Shown here one piece after another: positions 50,694 to 60,869 of a stretch of DNA of 64,000 nt. This stretch comes from Hypoxylon rubiginosum (taxonomy: Eukaryota; Ascomycota; Sordariomycetes; Xylariales; Hypoxylaceae). Under the pieces are notes generated by a model. It worked only from the letters and a program-made list of their open reading frames with translations. It was not told where the DNA came from and did no database searches. The translations under genes were made by a program, and so were the position numbers. Within the stretch, counting starts at the first letter, position 1; each line of letters starts with the position of its first letter. The stretch spans positions 372,001 through 436,000 of the forward strand of contig CADCXA010000062.1 in NCBI GenBank assembly GCA_902806565.1. Reading direction: 5' to 3'.

Positions 50694-51597
50694 TCATCGA
50701 CTCGACTTGCCGAATCTTAGTTGTCGGCTGGCCTCACTGATGAGCGTGTCGGCTGTCCACTGGAGCTTGCTAATGAAAGGCGAGTGACCAGCATCGACTT
50801 CGATGATATTGTCGATCTTGTGTGTTCCACTAGATTTTGCCGTATCAATAAGATAGTGGACCGCCGCCACGGTCGAAGGTTTATCCCTCGTACATATAAT
50901 ATACGTAGTTGGAATATAGCGCCAGGCAGCATAGGTAGTAGCAGACCAGTAAGTACCGAGGCCATGCGCACGCAGGTCCTTAGCTAATTCAGCAGCCGCT
51001 TCATCGTCTAGATCTTGGTAGAACATGTCCTTGGCGTCTTCGGCAAGCACGGTGACGATGCCGGCCTAATGCATGTTGAACAAAGAAAGTGATCAGCATT
51101 AGAACTTGAACGTACTCAACGGCGGCACAAAGATGGGCAAGTGCTGAATATTAGATCACATCTATCCTGAGTCAAAAACATACCTCGATATCAGTTTTCA
51201 TCTGAGGAATCATATTATCGCGGGTGCCATGCGGGGAATGTTGGAAACCCTCGAGCACGAGGAAGGCATTGATGTAGATGAGTCTCACAACGCCGCCCTT
51301 CAGCCCTCTAGAAGCGCATGCCTGCTTATCTAGGCCCTCGAGAGACGTACCGCCAGTCATTCCGCCGAAACTGTGCATGACCACAACGACATCGTGCTCA
51401 CCGACGAGGTCAGAAACAGTTGTGCGAATGGTCTCGATGTCTTTGGACCAGTCGGACGGGACCGGGTCGTAGTTGGAGGAGGGCAAAGCGGGAGCGACGG
51501 ACTTGTAGCCGGCGTTGTCAAGCGCGGTAATGAGTGGCTCCCAGCACTTGGGCGTGTGCCAAGCGCCGTGAAGAAGGACGAAGATTGGCTTAGACAT
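50694..51597 (-). CDS. Alpha/beta hydrolase (261 aa)
   Basis: Two exons, 51184-51597 and 50694-51065, over a 118-nt intron (GTATGT...ATTAG). The N-terminal FVLLHGAWHTPKCWEPLI is the oxyanion-side strand and loop. The nucleophile elbow is VVVMHSFGGMTG, with Ser as catalytic residue. Later motifs YIICTRDKPS and VDAGHSPF would supply the acid and the His. This pattern resembles the EstC / hydroxynitrile-lyase-like esterase group (AB_hydrolase_6 type). No signal peptide; probably cytosolic. A role in cleaving a small ester, perhaps linked to the adjacent tyrosinase or permease, is inference only. Confidence 0.85.
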
Positions 51598-51955
51598 ATT
51601 TCTCCGAGTAATAAGGAAATGTACCTAAAGAAGAGGACAAACACGATGGCAAAAGTAGGTAGGTGAGTAGCTAGCGAGTTTTTAAAGGCCGAAATAATGA
51701 CATAAAGCAGAGTTGGAGCCAACCGGTTCGTGGTTGGTTGCAACTCTGACATGAAGGATTCTATCCCTTGCATGAGATTTCATATGCGGGGAAAGGGCAT
51801 AAGCAGGTAGCTAAGCTATTTAGAGGTATGTACAATGAGCTTCGAATGAAGACCGAAGTTCTTTGATGTATCTCGAGATGCATTTAGGTTACTTCACTTT
51901 TAGCACGTAGCTCTGTTCTATAAAGCTTCGATAGACAAGCTCAGTCCCCTTTGGC
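51598..51955. other. Intergenic region
   Basis: About 360 bp with the hydrolase promoter and the permease 3' end. Nothing else seen. Confidence 0.5.
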
Positions 51956-54180
51956 TTAGATAACCTTCGGCTCGTGATCGTTGCCCTCATCACCTTGTGA
52001 AGATCTTATGGAATGAGCGACATGTCTCTGCCGTAAGCGTCCTGCCTCATCGTGCGCCTCATCCCAATTCGTCACGTCAGCAAATGGTACCTTGACCAAC
52101 CGATGGGTAGTCGTTCCCTTTTCGTCGACGCTTAAGACTTCCGGTCGTATTTGGTAATCTCCCCACCGCGGCAGCAGGTACATCCAGAAGACATAGTATA
52201 AGCCGCATGCGAGAATTATACCTATACCGACGACGCAGTACGTAGCGTACCAAAACGAAACGCTGCCAGCGTAGGGGCCGCCCTTCGGAGGGATCCACGG
52301 CGTGGCCAGGATGTACACTTGCAGTAGGATGAAGAAGATGAGAACGGCGTCCCAAGTCTTGAATTCGGTTTGAGTGGCTCGCCCGAGGCGTTTGAGTCGA
52401 TAGCGGACGAGAAACACTCCAATAGCCAGAGCTAGGTGAAATATGCTCTGCGGGTAAGTCCCCAGACTCACAACTATTTCGGCATATCAGCACTCTATAA
52501 TTTAGGGGCCTAGTAGCAAGAAGGATGGGAAATTCTAGGTCAGGCTCACCGAATTGGAACGCATCGCCGGCAGGTGGTGCTACGATCATGATGAACGTAA
52601 CTAGCCACTTCAAGAAGTACGGCCCAATTGGGGTGCCGAAAGGCTTGGTAGATACCCAGAACTCGGTAAAGGGGAGGACGCCTTGTCGCCCAATCTCGCG
52701 AATCACTCGCGATTGACCGACTAGCACTGCGAGCAGGTTGGCAAAGGCGCTTAGCAAGACCAGGGCATTTAATGCCTTGTCCGCGCGGCCTGCGCCGAAT
52801 ACTGTCACGAAGAAGACAGATGCGGAAGTCTCCTTTGACTTGATGAATACATCCTTGGGCACTATAGAAGCTCACTTGTTAGCCTCTGGCATATTCGAGC
52901 CGGCTTCAAGTTTATTATCATACCTGCGGCGAAGTATGCAATATTGCAGAGCATATACAGCAGGCTGACAATGAGAATAGACAGGGCACCGTTCTTCTTC
53001 AGGGTCGGGATGGGGTTCTTGATCTCGTTAACTACGTTGAAGGCATTCGCATATCCTATTTTTTTTAAGATTAGCTCTAATCCGCATTTTGCGTCTTTCT
53101 GTTTAGGAGGATTATGGCACGAACCCGCATAAGAGAAAACAATATTCACTAACGCGACGGCAAGATCGTTGCCGTTGTTTGTTGTGCCCTCGAACGCATT
53201 ACGGAAATTGGCTCCAGGGTCAGGAATGTGAGCGACATGTCCGCCCAGGACTACGAGGCCGGTTATGCTAATGCTATCGTCAAAGTTGTATTAGTTACTG
53301 GTATCTTGTAATAGTAAATCATCGACATACAAGATAAGCGTAATGAGTTTGACGACGCCGAGAACATTCATCAGCCAAAACGAATATTTGTTGTGAAGGA
53401 TGACAACTATATACATCTGTCAGAGCTGGTATCAATTGCAGGAAGAAGGGTCACATACATAAAGATGCAATCGTGTAAGCAGCCACCGCAACACCTTTCA
53501 ACTGCCAGTCCGTTGGCGTAGAACCGATACACTGATATAGGTATCGCGCTAGGACTGCGACTTATTAACAATGCTTCTCATTTGGACTTGGACACTGCTG
53601 CATACCGATAGCATTGCTGCTGCTGAACGACAGCACCACGGAGTAGAATGCATACGTGACCGGGAAGAAATGCTTTGGCCTCGGGTATTCTTGCTCCAGG
53701 TACACAACATCAGACCCCGAGCGATTCGGAAAGAAGCTCGCCAGCTCGAGATAGACGCAAAATCCCGCGACAGCGAGTCCAAAACCAATTGTCCAATATA
53801 TGAGAGCGAGCCCAACAGAGCCAGTGCCATTCAAGATAGTTCCAGCTGTGCATATAAACGTTAGCAAGGCTTGACGTGCGGCTTTCAGGGGTTGGACGGT
53901 CCGTACGCGTCGAGAAAATGCCGGTGCCGATCATTTGGTTGACATTCAGGAAGACCACCGTCAGCCAACCAACGTGGTACCCTAACGGCGACTTGGATTC
54001 GACGGGAGCTCCAGCAGCCTCCTGATAAGATGGCTTCGACCCGTTGCCCGCCCTCTCCATTGTATACGCAAGGTCTCCATCGTGAATGACCGAGACATCG
54101 GAATTAGATGGATGGGTCTCGACCGCCTGCACCTCGCTGATCGCCGGCCGCGACCAAAGTTTCGGCAATCCCATGGTCAT
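51956..54180 (-). CDS. MUP1-like amino acid (methionine) permease (598 aa)
   Basis: Eight exons: 53907-54180, 53606-53845, 53459-53554, 53331-53406, 53125-53273, 52924-53055, 52550-52861 and 51956-52473. All seven introns (51-76 nt) are GT-AG and in phase. The spliced product is an APC-superfamily transporter with about 12 membrane spans. The first span follows a polar N-terminus of about 65 aa and has MIGTGIFSTPGTILNGTGSV, the APC helix-1 substrate loop. Further motifs are YLELASFFPNRSGSDVVYLE, the WQLKG loop, GLVVLGGH and REIGRQGVLPF. This matches fungal high-affinity methionine permeases of the MUP1/LAT type, but related members take up other amino acids. Some acceptors (ATATAG at 53407) were chosen over closer AGs because only they keep frame. 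Confidence 0.87.
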
Positions 54181-55082
54181 AGAAAGCTCATCTGGTTCTA
54201 TGAAGAGATAGGCAAAAGGGGGCAGTTACGAATGCTTGACCGCAGCATGGAGAAAGGGGAAGGAATAAAAATCAATTGGGACCGTGATGCGCGCATCGTG
54301 ACGGTGGACTGCAGCCGGTTTTAATCAACGGCATGTGACTAGAGGAAATGAACTTCCACTCTGTCGAGATAAGGTGGCTGAATGACACAATCGGTCCCTT
54401 TCGTGCTTGGGCGTTCTTCTAGAACGCATTGGGATCGATTAGCTTTTTTCAATGTGACCCGATATCAGAATCAGGCAGTCAAGACAATCAGTACAGGCAG
54501 CGTGCCGAGAGAGTTGTACACGGCCTTCCTAGGCTATACGAAGCCAAGAATCACGCAATTTTCGCTGATCACGACGTTCATGCAGCATGGGGGCCCCGAT
54601 GTTACGGAACGACCCGTTGCGTTGGGATAGAAGGAAAAAAATTAATTTATGATTATCTGAACTATCTGCTTGTTATCTTTGCTGTCCTCCAAGGAAATTT
54701 CTATAGTTTCTACAGGCTGGATGTATTGCCATTACGGTACCGGGCAGCCTCCGCGATGTTACAGCCTCAACCCCAGATCAACCCCAAGTTCCAGCCAAGC
54801 GGTAACACGACAGTACTGCGAATCATAAGCGGCGAACATGACGGCAGTTGAAATAGGACCGATGAAAGTTGCTCCAAGAATGTATCACTGAAATGAGATA
54901 GTATGAATAATATCTGCGATGAATTTTTATTATATGGTCTTACATTGTAAACAACAGATCACATCCCATCTTTACTATTACGGGATGGTCACATATACAA
55001 TTTAGCTATCTAAAACTCGGCTGAACTCAGCGACCAATAGGTACGCTTTCGTAACGTCCTTCACGCTTTCAACAGGTCTCCC
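54181..55082. other. Intergenic region
   Basis: About 0.9 kb. An open frame of 140 codons (54429-54851) has no family motif and I do not accept it. The permease promoter lies at the left end. Confidence 0.45.
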
Positions 55083-55601
55083 TCAAGGAGCTGGGTCCCT
55101 CTTATAGCTATCCGATTGTCTTCGCATCAGGTCGTATAATCCGAGCATTTCATCGTCGTTCCGGGATGCATCGACCATCAAAGCATCCGCGAACTGGTCG
55201 CTTGCGAGACAGACCACCTCGGGCGTGCAACCGGCCGCGATCATCTCTCCGTCGAGTTTTCCCTTGACACCGTGGTTCTTCCACTGGTCCATGATCTGCT
55301 TATGAACCTGATCCCTAGTTCGTGCCGAGACGCCTCGGAAGTATAGGAGGAATTGATGCATGGCCCTCAACTCATGGTCCGACTGGCGTTCCATGATCGT
55401 AGTCGCGTATCGCTTCACCATGTATTCGAAGAATACAGGGCTTTCGTCCCGCCAGCAGGGGATGCAAAGAGTATTCTTTTGCTCCGGGTGATTGCCGGGC
55501 TGGACCACATAGTTGCTGCACTGAGATGGACATTCTTCCTGGATGAGGACTTCGTCGTCATGTCCGCAGCGGGCTAGGATTGAATTCCACTGTTTGCACA
55601 T
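55083..55601 (-). CDS. Cys/His-rich hypothetical protein (172 aa)
   Basis: A single-exon frame starting at an ATG at 55601. Function not recognised. The N-terminal 50 residues hold a putative metal-binding set: MCKQWN, ARCGHDDE, EECPSQCSNY and LCIPCWRD, giving Cys and His spaced like a small zinc knuckle. Short fungal proteins beginning with such a MCK...CGH...C...CxxC pattern are common and uncharacterised. The rest is helical and charged (FFEYMVKRYATTIMERQ, RDQVHKQIMDQWKNHG) without signal peptide or membrane span. It is isolated, with long spacers on both sides. Confidence 0.65.
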   Translation of the reverse strand: MCKQWNSILARCGHDDEVLIQEECPSQCSNYVVQPGNHPEQKNTLCIPCWRDESPVFFEYMVKRYATTIMERQSDHELRAMHQFLLYFRGVSARTRDQVHKQIMDQWKNHGVKGKLDGEMIAAGCTPEVVCLASDQFADALMVDASRNDDEMLGLYDLMRRQSDSYKRDPAP

Positions 55602-56683
55602 GGTGTATATCGTTCTGGGCCTTCAAGATAATGGTTACGGGACGTGTAATTGAGTTGAGGATCTCCGTGTGCTAGTAGGAGATATTGTGATATGTACGGA
55701 GAGGCTGAGTTGTCGACGATTTGGGTTTTCGGGATTTGTGTTAGCCCCTTAAGTAGTAGGACTGTAAACAAGGCCGTTTTATAACATTCGCACTTGTTAC
55801 ATTTTAATAAAGACTAATGTTGCAATGTAACTTGAAAGGCGCAGAAACAACTATATTGTTCTGTAGAGAGCCGTTAAACCAGCTATAAAGGCGTATTCTA
55901 GCTAGTTACTGAAGTCCTTTGTCGCTTAATCCAACTCCCTAGGTAATTGGAGAAATGGGCAAAGGGTCAGAAAGCTAGAATACTGATGCTCATCGGGTAT
56001 TCAAGTTACAGTTTAACGGAGGTATATCTAGTGATTATACGCTATCAGAGGAGTATAGTTAGGCACATAGGTGGGTAGTTACAGAAGTTCTATGTATGAT
56101 CTTGGGTTATTTTGATACCTTCGCTTGAAGAGAGCACGACTCGCATACCCCTATACTCTAGTAGTTATATACGATGTTAAGTACCTAGGTATGAATATAT
56201 CGGAGCCGGACATGATCAAAGGCGGCTGACTTACATAATGAGACTTATACGTACTTTTGTTTCAATTCAGGGAATGCTTGGGGTTTCGTCTATTTAGAGG
56301 CGAAGTTTATAATCTCATCTACCCCTTGTTACTGCGCCTGGAGTTTACCGAGGGTTCTTGTGTCGAAGGTCTTTAAAGCAACAAAATTCGCCCTCCGCCG
56401 ACGAGCGCGAGCTTTTAGGTTGCGAATAGGGGCATTGAGGGTGAGGGTAAGGCTTACGTAAACCCTGGTCTAGAATAGGGGGAAGATCAATGCTTAACTG
56501 CATAAGCAGTATAAAGCTATAATACTGCCTTAGAGAAATATGATTCTTGTAAGGTGTCTGACAGGGATATTGCAATTTGGACAGTGCGAGGCCCGAGCAA
56601 CTGACAGTATCGGCCTGCCGAATTGATTATTTTCGATCGCGTCTTTTTTTATAAAATTCTTTTTTGATTAGTTATTCACCATC
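55602..56683. other. Intergenic region
   Basis: About 1.1 kb between divergent genes, moderately AT-rich. I see no coding signal, repeat or RNA gene. Just before 56684 there is a T-rich stretch and a good start context (ACCATCATGG). Confidence 0.5.
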
Positions 56684-57586
56684 ATGGCTCCTCAAACGGG
56701 AATAAGCGCGTCTTCGAGCGCGAGCGCGCCAACAAGCGACAATATATCGACAGGTCAGAATGCTAATATGACGACCAAGGGCCGCAAGAGAAAATCTACC
56801 GAAATCGAACTGTCCGAGCGACACCAACGCGACAAACAGGCTAAGAAGTCCGACGCTTCTAACGAATCGGAGATTATCTGCATTGACGACGACGACGACA
56901 AAGAAGAAGAGAGTAAACCGCGTTTGACGACGCCGGACCTAGAATTCGACTATGACCGTAGCCAGCTACGCGATCCGCGTCCCACGCCGGGGCGCGTAAA
57001 ACGACCGCGCCGAGAGAAACCAGAACTGACCGTGGAATTCAAGAAACGATTTTACATCCCCGAGCCCGCCAAGCCCAAAAGTCGACTCAATTCTACGCAA
57101 GGGGAGAAGCTCTTCAAGCAAAAGGCATTGCTGGATCCAAGCGAGATGTTCCACGATCTGTACACCTGCCACCGCAAGGGCCGCACGGGCTCACCTACGT
57201 ACGATCAGGCCGGGTTTCAATTAGACTGGAAGAAGGTGGACGACTGGATGAAGCCCCGTGCCTACAACAAGTCTAGTGCTGTCAAAGGAATGTCGAAAGC
57301 GCTAGAACGACACGCCCGGGAGAGGCGCGAGATGTACGAGATATTCTTTGTCGACGGAAAGGGGCCCGAGTGTGAACCTACCTACGTTATGGACTATTTG
57401 AGGGATCACGTCTCGAAAGACCTCGGTATACCCTGGCATCAGATCGGCCCCAAGCAGCTTGTCGAGTGGGAGAAGAGAGGATTCCCAAAACAAAAAGCCG
57501 AAGAATGGTGGCGGGAGCCGAACGAAGAAGAGCGAACGAGAATAGTCAAAATGATGGAAGGTGCGAGTCTGAGAAAAGATCTCTAA
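56684..57586 (+). CDS. Nuclear-type protein with SUMO-interaction-like motif (300 aa)
   Basis: Intronless. The first 60 residues are Ser/Thr-rich and disordered with a basic patch (KGRKRKSTE) that would serve as a nuclear localisation signal. At about residues 64-71 ESEIICIDDDDDKEEE pairs a hydrophobic core IICI with an acidic run, the classic form of a SUMO-interacting motif. A second basic patch (GRVKRPRREK) follows. The C-terminal 160 aa is more ordered (DPSEMFHDLYTCHRKG, DWKKVDDWMKPRAY, YVMDYLRDHVSKDLGIPW) and does not match a domain I know. A role in chromatin or SUMO-dependent regulation is inference from the motifs only. Confidence 0.7.
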   Translation: MAPQTGISASSSASAPTSDNISTGQNANMTTKGRKRKSTEIELSERHQRDKQAKKSDASNESEIICIDDDDDKEEESKPRLTTPDLEFDYDRSQLRDPRPTPGRVKRPRREKPELTVEFKKRFYIPEPAKPKSRLNSTQGEKLFKQKALLDPSEMFHDLYTCHRKGRTGSPTYDQAGFQLDWKKVDDWMKPRAYNKSSAVKGMSKALERHARERREMYEIFFVDGKGPECEPTYVMDYLRDHVSKDLGIPWHQIGPKQLVEWEKRGFPKQKAEEWWREPNEEERTRIVKMMEGASLRKDL

Positions 57587-57795
57587 ACACGGCTATTAAC
57601 TCGCCGGCTATAATCAATAAGCACTCTCGGATCACCTGGTCTACTTTGCAGGAATGTTCAACCACGTTGCCTACTGCATTGCTCTCTTTCCGAGCACGTC
57701 CGGCTTGGTGAATACGGGAAAATTTATTCAGTGTCTAAGTATATACAAGAACTCCAGGGTATCCCCATAGCAAACAATCTAACCATTCGCATGTT

Positions 57796-59349
57796 TTACG
57801 CCGACTCCCAGTTCGGTGTCCAATCAACCTATAAAAAGTCAGTTTCGAAGTCACATACCCCCTTAATTCGTCGCCCATATTAAGGGTCAAAAAGGGGCGG
57901 GATGAAGAACTTACAATGCTCGGATCGATCTTCTTCAGGTCCCCGACGCCCGCGTTCGCCGCGTCGATGGCGATCTCGTGCTTGAGAATGTCGATGGCGT
58001 GCTCGACCCCGGCGGTGCCGTAGACGTTGGCGTACATGAAGGGGCGGCCGACGCCGACGGCGTGGACGCCAAGAGCCAGCAGCTTGACCACGTCGGCGCC
58101 GTACCGCACGCCTCCGTCCGCGTACACCTCGAGTTGTGAGAACACCTCGGGCGCCTGTCGGTGGATCTCAAGGGCCACCTCCAGCGGCGAACGCGCGCTG
58201 TCGATCTGCCGGCCACCGTGGTTCGACAGGTAGATGGCGGGGACGCCGTGCTCGACTGCCTTCTGTGCGTCTTCCACTGTCTGGATGCCCTTTAGGACGA
58301 TGGGGAGATCCGTCATGGTCGTGAGGTGATCGTACAAGTCCCACTAAAGGAATCTCTGTTAGTTTCTCAAGCCTGCAATAGGTCTGGTCAGGTAGGAGGT
58401 GGGTAAAAAAAGCTTACGGTGATGAGTGTGTAAGAGGAGTCCCTGGAAGATGAGTTAGCTCATGCTACTTGAGATAGTATTCGCGGTTCCGAAAACTTAC
58501 GCAGAACCAACCCCGTATCGAGCAGCGCGGTGACGGTTTCCATCGGCGGCTGAGTCTACGGTAAAGACGACGGCCTTGGCCCCGGATTTCTCAGCGCGAT
58601 CGAAGATTTGCTGCGTGGCCGTGTCGTTCGAGTCGAGATACACCTGCTGGAAGGTGACCTGATCATCCGTCTTGAACGTAGCAATCTCCTCAATCGTCAT
58701 GCTGGCAAACAGCGCAGGCTACATCGGACAGAAAGTTAGCCGCCGAAACTCGGCCTGGAGGAGCGGAAAAGCAACGGATCGGAATCATGTACCATGTATA
58801 GGATGTTTCCTGCCGCTGCGCCCTCGACCAGCCCCTTTTCTTTATCGGCATTGCCGTATTCGCCTCGAGCACAAGGGCTGATAAAGAAGGGCGCGGAGAC
58901 GTTGTGTCCTAGGATTGTAGTCCTATACGAGTGTTAGCGGGACGTGAACGGAAATGGGTACTGGTAAAACTGGCGTACTGGAGCGTCGACTCGATATTCG
59001 TGATATCGACCATCGTCCTAGGGCGAAGGGAGTAACGATTGTACACTTCGAGGTTGTTTCGGTACGACCACTCTCCGCCCGCACCGTTGCGATAGTAAGT
59101 ATAATTCATGACGGGAAGATGCCGCCGTGCCGCCGCGTCGAAATCCGGTAGCCCTACTATTTTATCTAACGGCGGCAGTTCTCCTGCTGGTAGGTCGGCG
59201 AAGTAGGCATCGAAGCTATATCCTGTTAGCTTCTTCCACTCTATTCGCTGGTCGATGACGGAGTATTACCCGGTATCTGGCTCGTTCAAGAATGGACGGG
59301 CTGCCAGGGCTCCCCCTAGCAGATATAACGGTAAAAGCAGAGAATACAT
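57796..59349 (-). CDS. Secreted FMN-dependent 2-hydroxyacid oxidase (383 aa)
   Basis: Seven exons: 59270-59349, 58979-59215, 58793-58922, 58501-58718, 58418-58442, 57915-58343 and 57796-57828. Exon 5 is only 25 nt and the last codes 10 residues. The start gives a signal peptide (MYSLLLPLYLLGGALAA). Family motifs: NYTYYRNGAGGE, LGHNVSAPFFISPCA, QQVYLDSNDTAT, LPIVLKGIQTVEDA with the FMN-phosphate Lys, LSNHGGRQID with the catalytic His, and YADGGVRYGADVVKLLALG with GVGRPF. The enzyme oxidises an L-2-hydroxyacid such as lactate or glycolate, with FMN and probably O2, giving H2O2. Most relatives are intracellular, so a secretion signal is notable. For intron 1 the ATATAG acceptor was chosen because the nearer CAG breaks the frame. 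Confidence 0.87.
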
Positions 59350-60869
59350 ATTGATTTATCGTGGAGCGAGTAACGTGCTTAGAGTAGCGATAGAGAGAAC
59401 CTCGAGACCTGAGGTGGGATCTAGAATATGAAGAAGCACTAGAGAAGCGGGAAGGAAGGTGATCTTCCCATCTGATTATGCGGAATCTTTATAGTCTCAA
59501 ACTTGGCCTACCTAAGTCTGACGACAGGAACAGGTAGGAAGAAAGTCAAACGACTTTTGTCATCATTGCCAAGCAACGAATTCATCCCTTCCTGGGAAAC
59601 AAGCGTGGACGATTATCACATTCTACACCGTTGGCAGATACTTCCATTTCCTTGGCTGCATTAGGGCAGAAGCTTAATGACTCGGCGTATTTCATCTTGT
59701 ATGCCACAGCCTCTTTCCTGTCCGGGACCGCGGTAAGCTGTCGCGAGCGGCCAGGCGGCGTGATGGCGCTTCTTTCCAGGGATCCGATACTGGGAAGATC
59801 TGGGTTTAGTGCGGGAGGTCCACAGCGCATTATAAGATAGTATCTCTTAGGAATCATTTATAGCTAGGTTCCTCCGAGGTTCATTGGCTCATTGGTAGGT
59901 TCGGGCCTTTGAATTGGTATTCGAGGTGGCTATTCCCTTTGTCTACTTTCACCTACTAGTTCTGCTAGTCCAACGTAGGAAGTAAGGAACGTACGCGAAA
60001 TTCGGGCGGGTACGTAAACTGCCGGCTGCTGACGAGAGCAGGCGCAGTTGGTTTTTAGTTTAAGAACCGGTGGAGACGATGGGGTCTGTTGGTAGTCGGT
60101 AGTCCTAATAAAGACGTTGGGTGCCGACTTCTAGCCCTACCTAAGGGAGACTACCAGGTAGAAAGATGACAAAGCTGCTTTCGTAATCTTTGGTTCTTTG
60201 CCAACAACATTGCTAGATAGACTTGGCCGGTTTTTACATTTGGTTATCCCTCAATCCCTTAAGGAAACACGGGGCCGATATCGTCTCTCCACTTCGATTA
60301 GATCCTTAGCCTTAGCAAATTCGATCCCTAGGGCCTAGGCAAGACATGATGTATGTTAGGTAGGCAGGGATGCACCGCCCAGAGCAATAAACAAATCGCA
60401 ACGCCACCCGTCGTCGCCATCAAATCAACCAAGCAATCCTTCCTTCTAGGCAACGTCAGCCACAAATCTGCTGGCAAATGCCGGATAAAAAGGGGGTTAA
60501 TTGTTCAAGCTTGGAGTGTAATGGAGGGGTTTGGTTGACGACGATGTTGATGGCACCATGGGATGATCCCACGTGGTAGATCATTCATTAGCGACTAGTC
60601 CACTCAGGTGTCAGGCCGGTAGCCAGGCGACAATTATGCATGAATACATGCATGCGTCGGTGATCACAGGATTCCAAGATCCTAGACTCATAAGTCGGCG
60701 ACATATTACCAGGATGGCTCAGCGTAGCGCCTCCGTTCCTGGATTGCCAAGGGGAAGGGATACGAGCTGTCCGAGGGAATTTCCGTCTTAGTCTCTATCG
60801 GCAGCATCCGGTATTGGGTTTCCAGCAAGAAAGCAAGAAAAAAAAAAAGAATCCAACATTATTAAGGGA
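59350..60869. other. Intergenic region
   Basis: About 1.5 kb between two same-strand genes. Open frames are short and unsupported. A 12-A run lies at 60839-60850. Its left end should contain the oxidase promoter. No repeat or RNA gene seen. Confidence 0.5.

Noticed and set aside
54429..54851. 140-codon open frame as a gene
   Set aside because: No start context, splice evidence or motif; composition is like flanking spacer.
59216..59269. CAG acceptor a few bases upstream for oxidase intron 1
   Set aside because: It puts a stop in frame immediately; the ATATAG acceptor keeps the frame.
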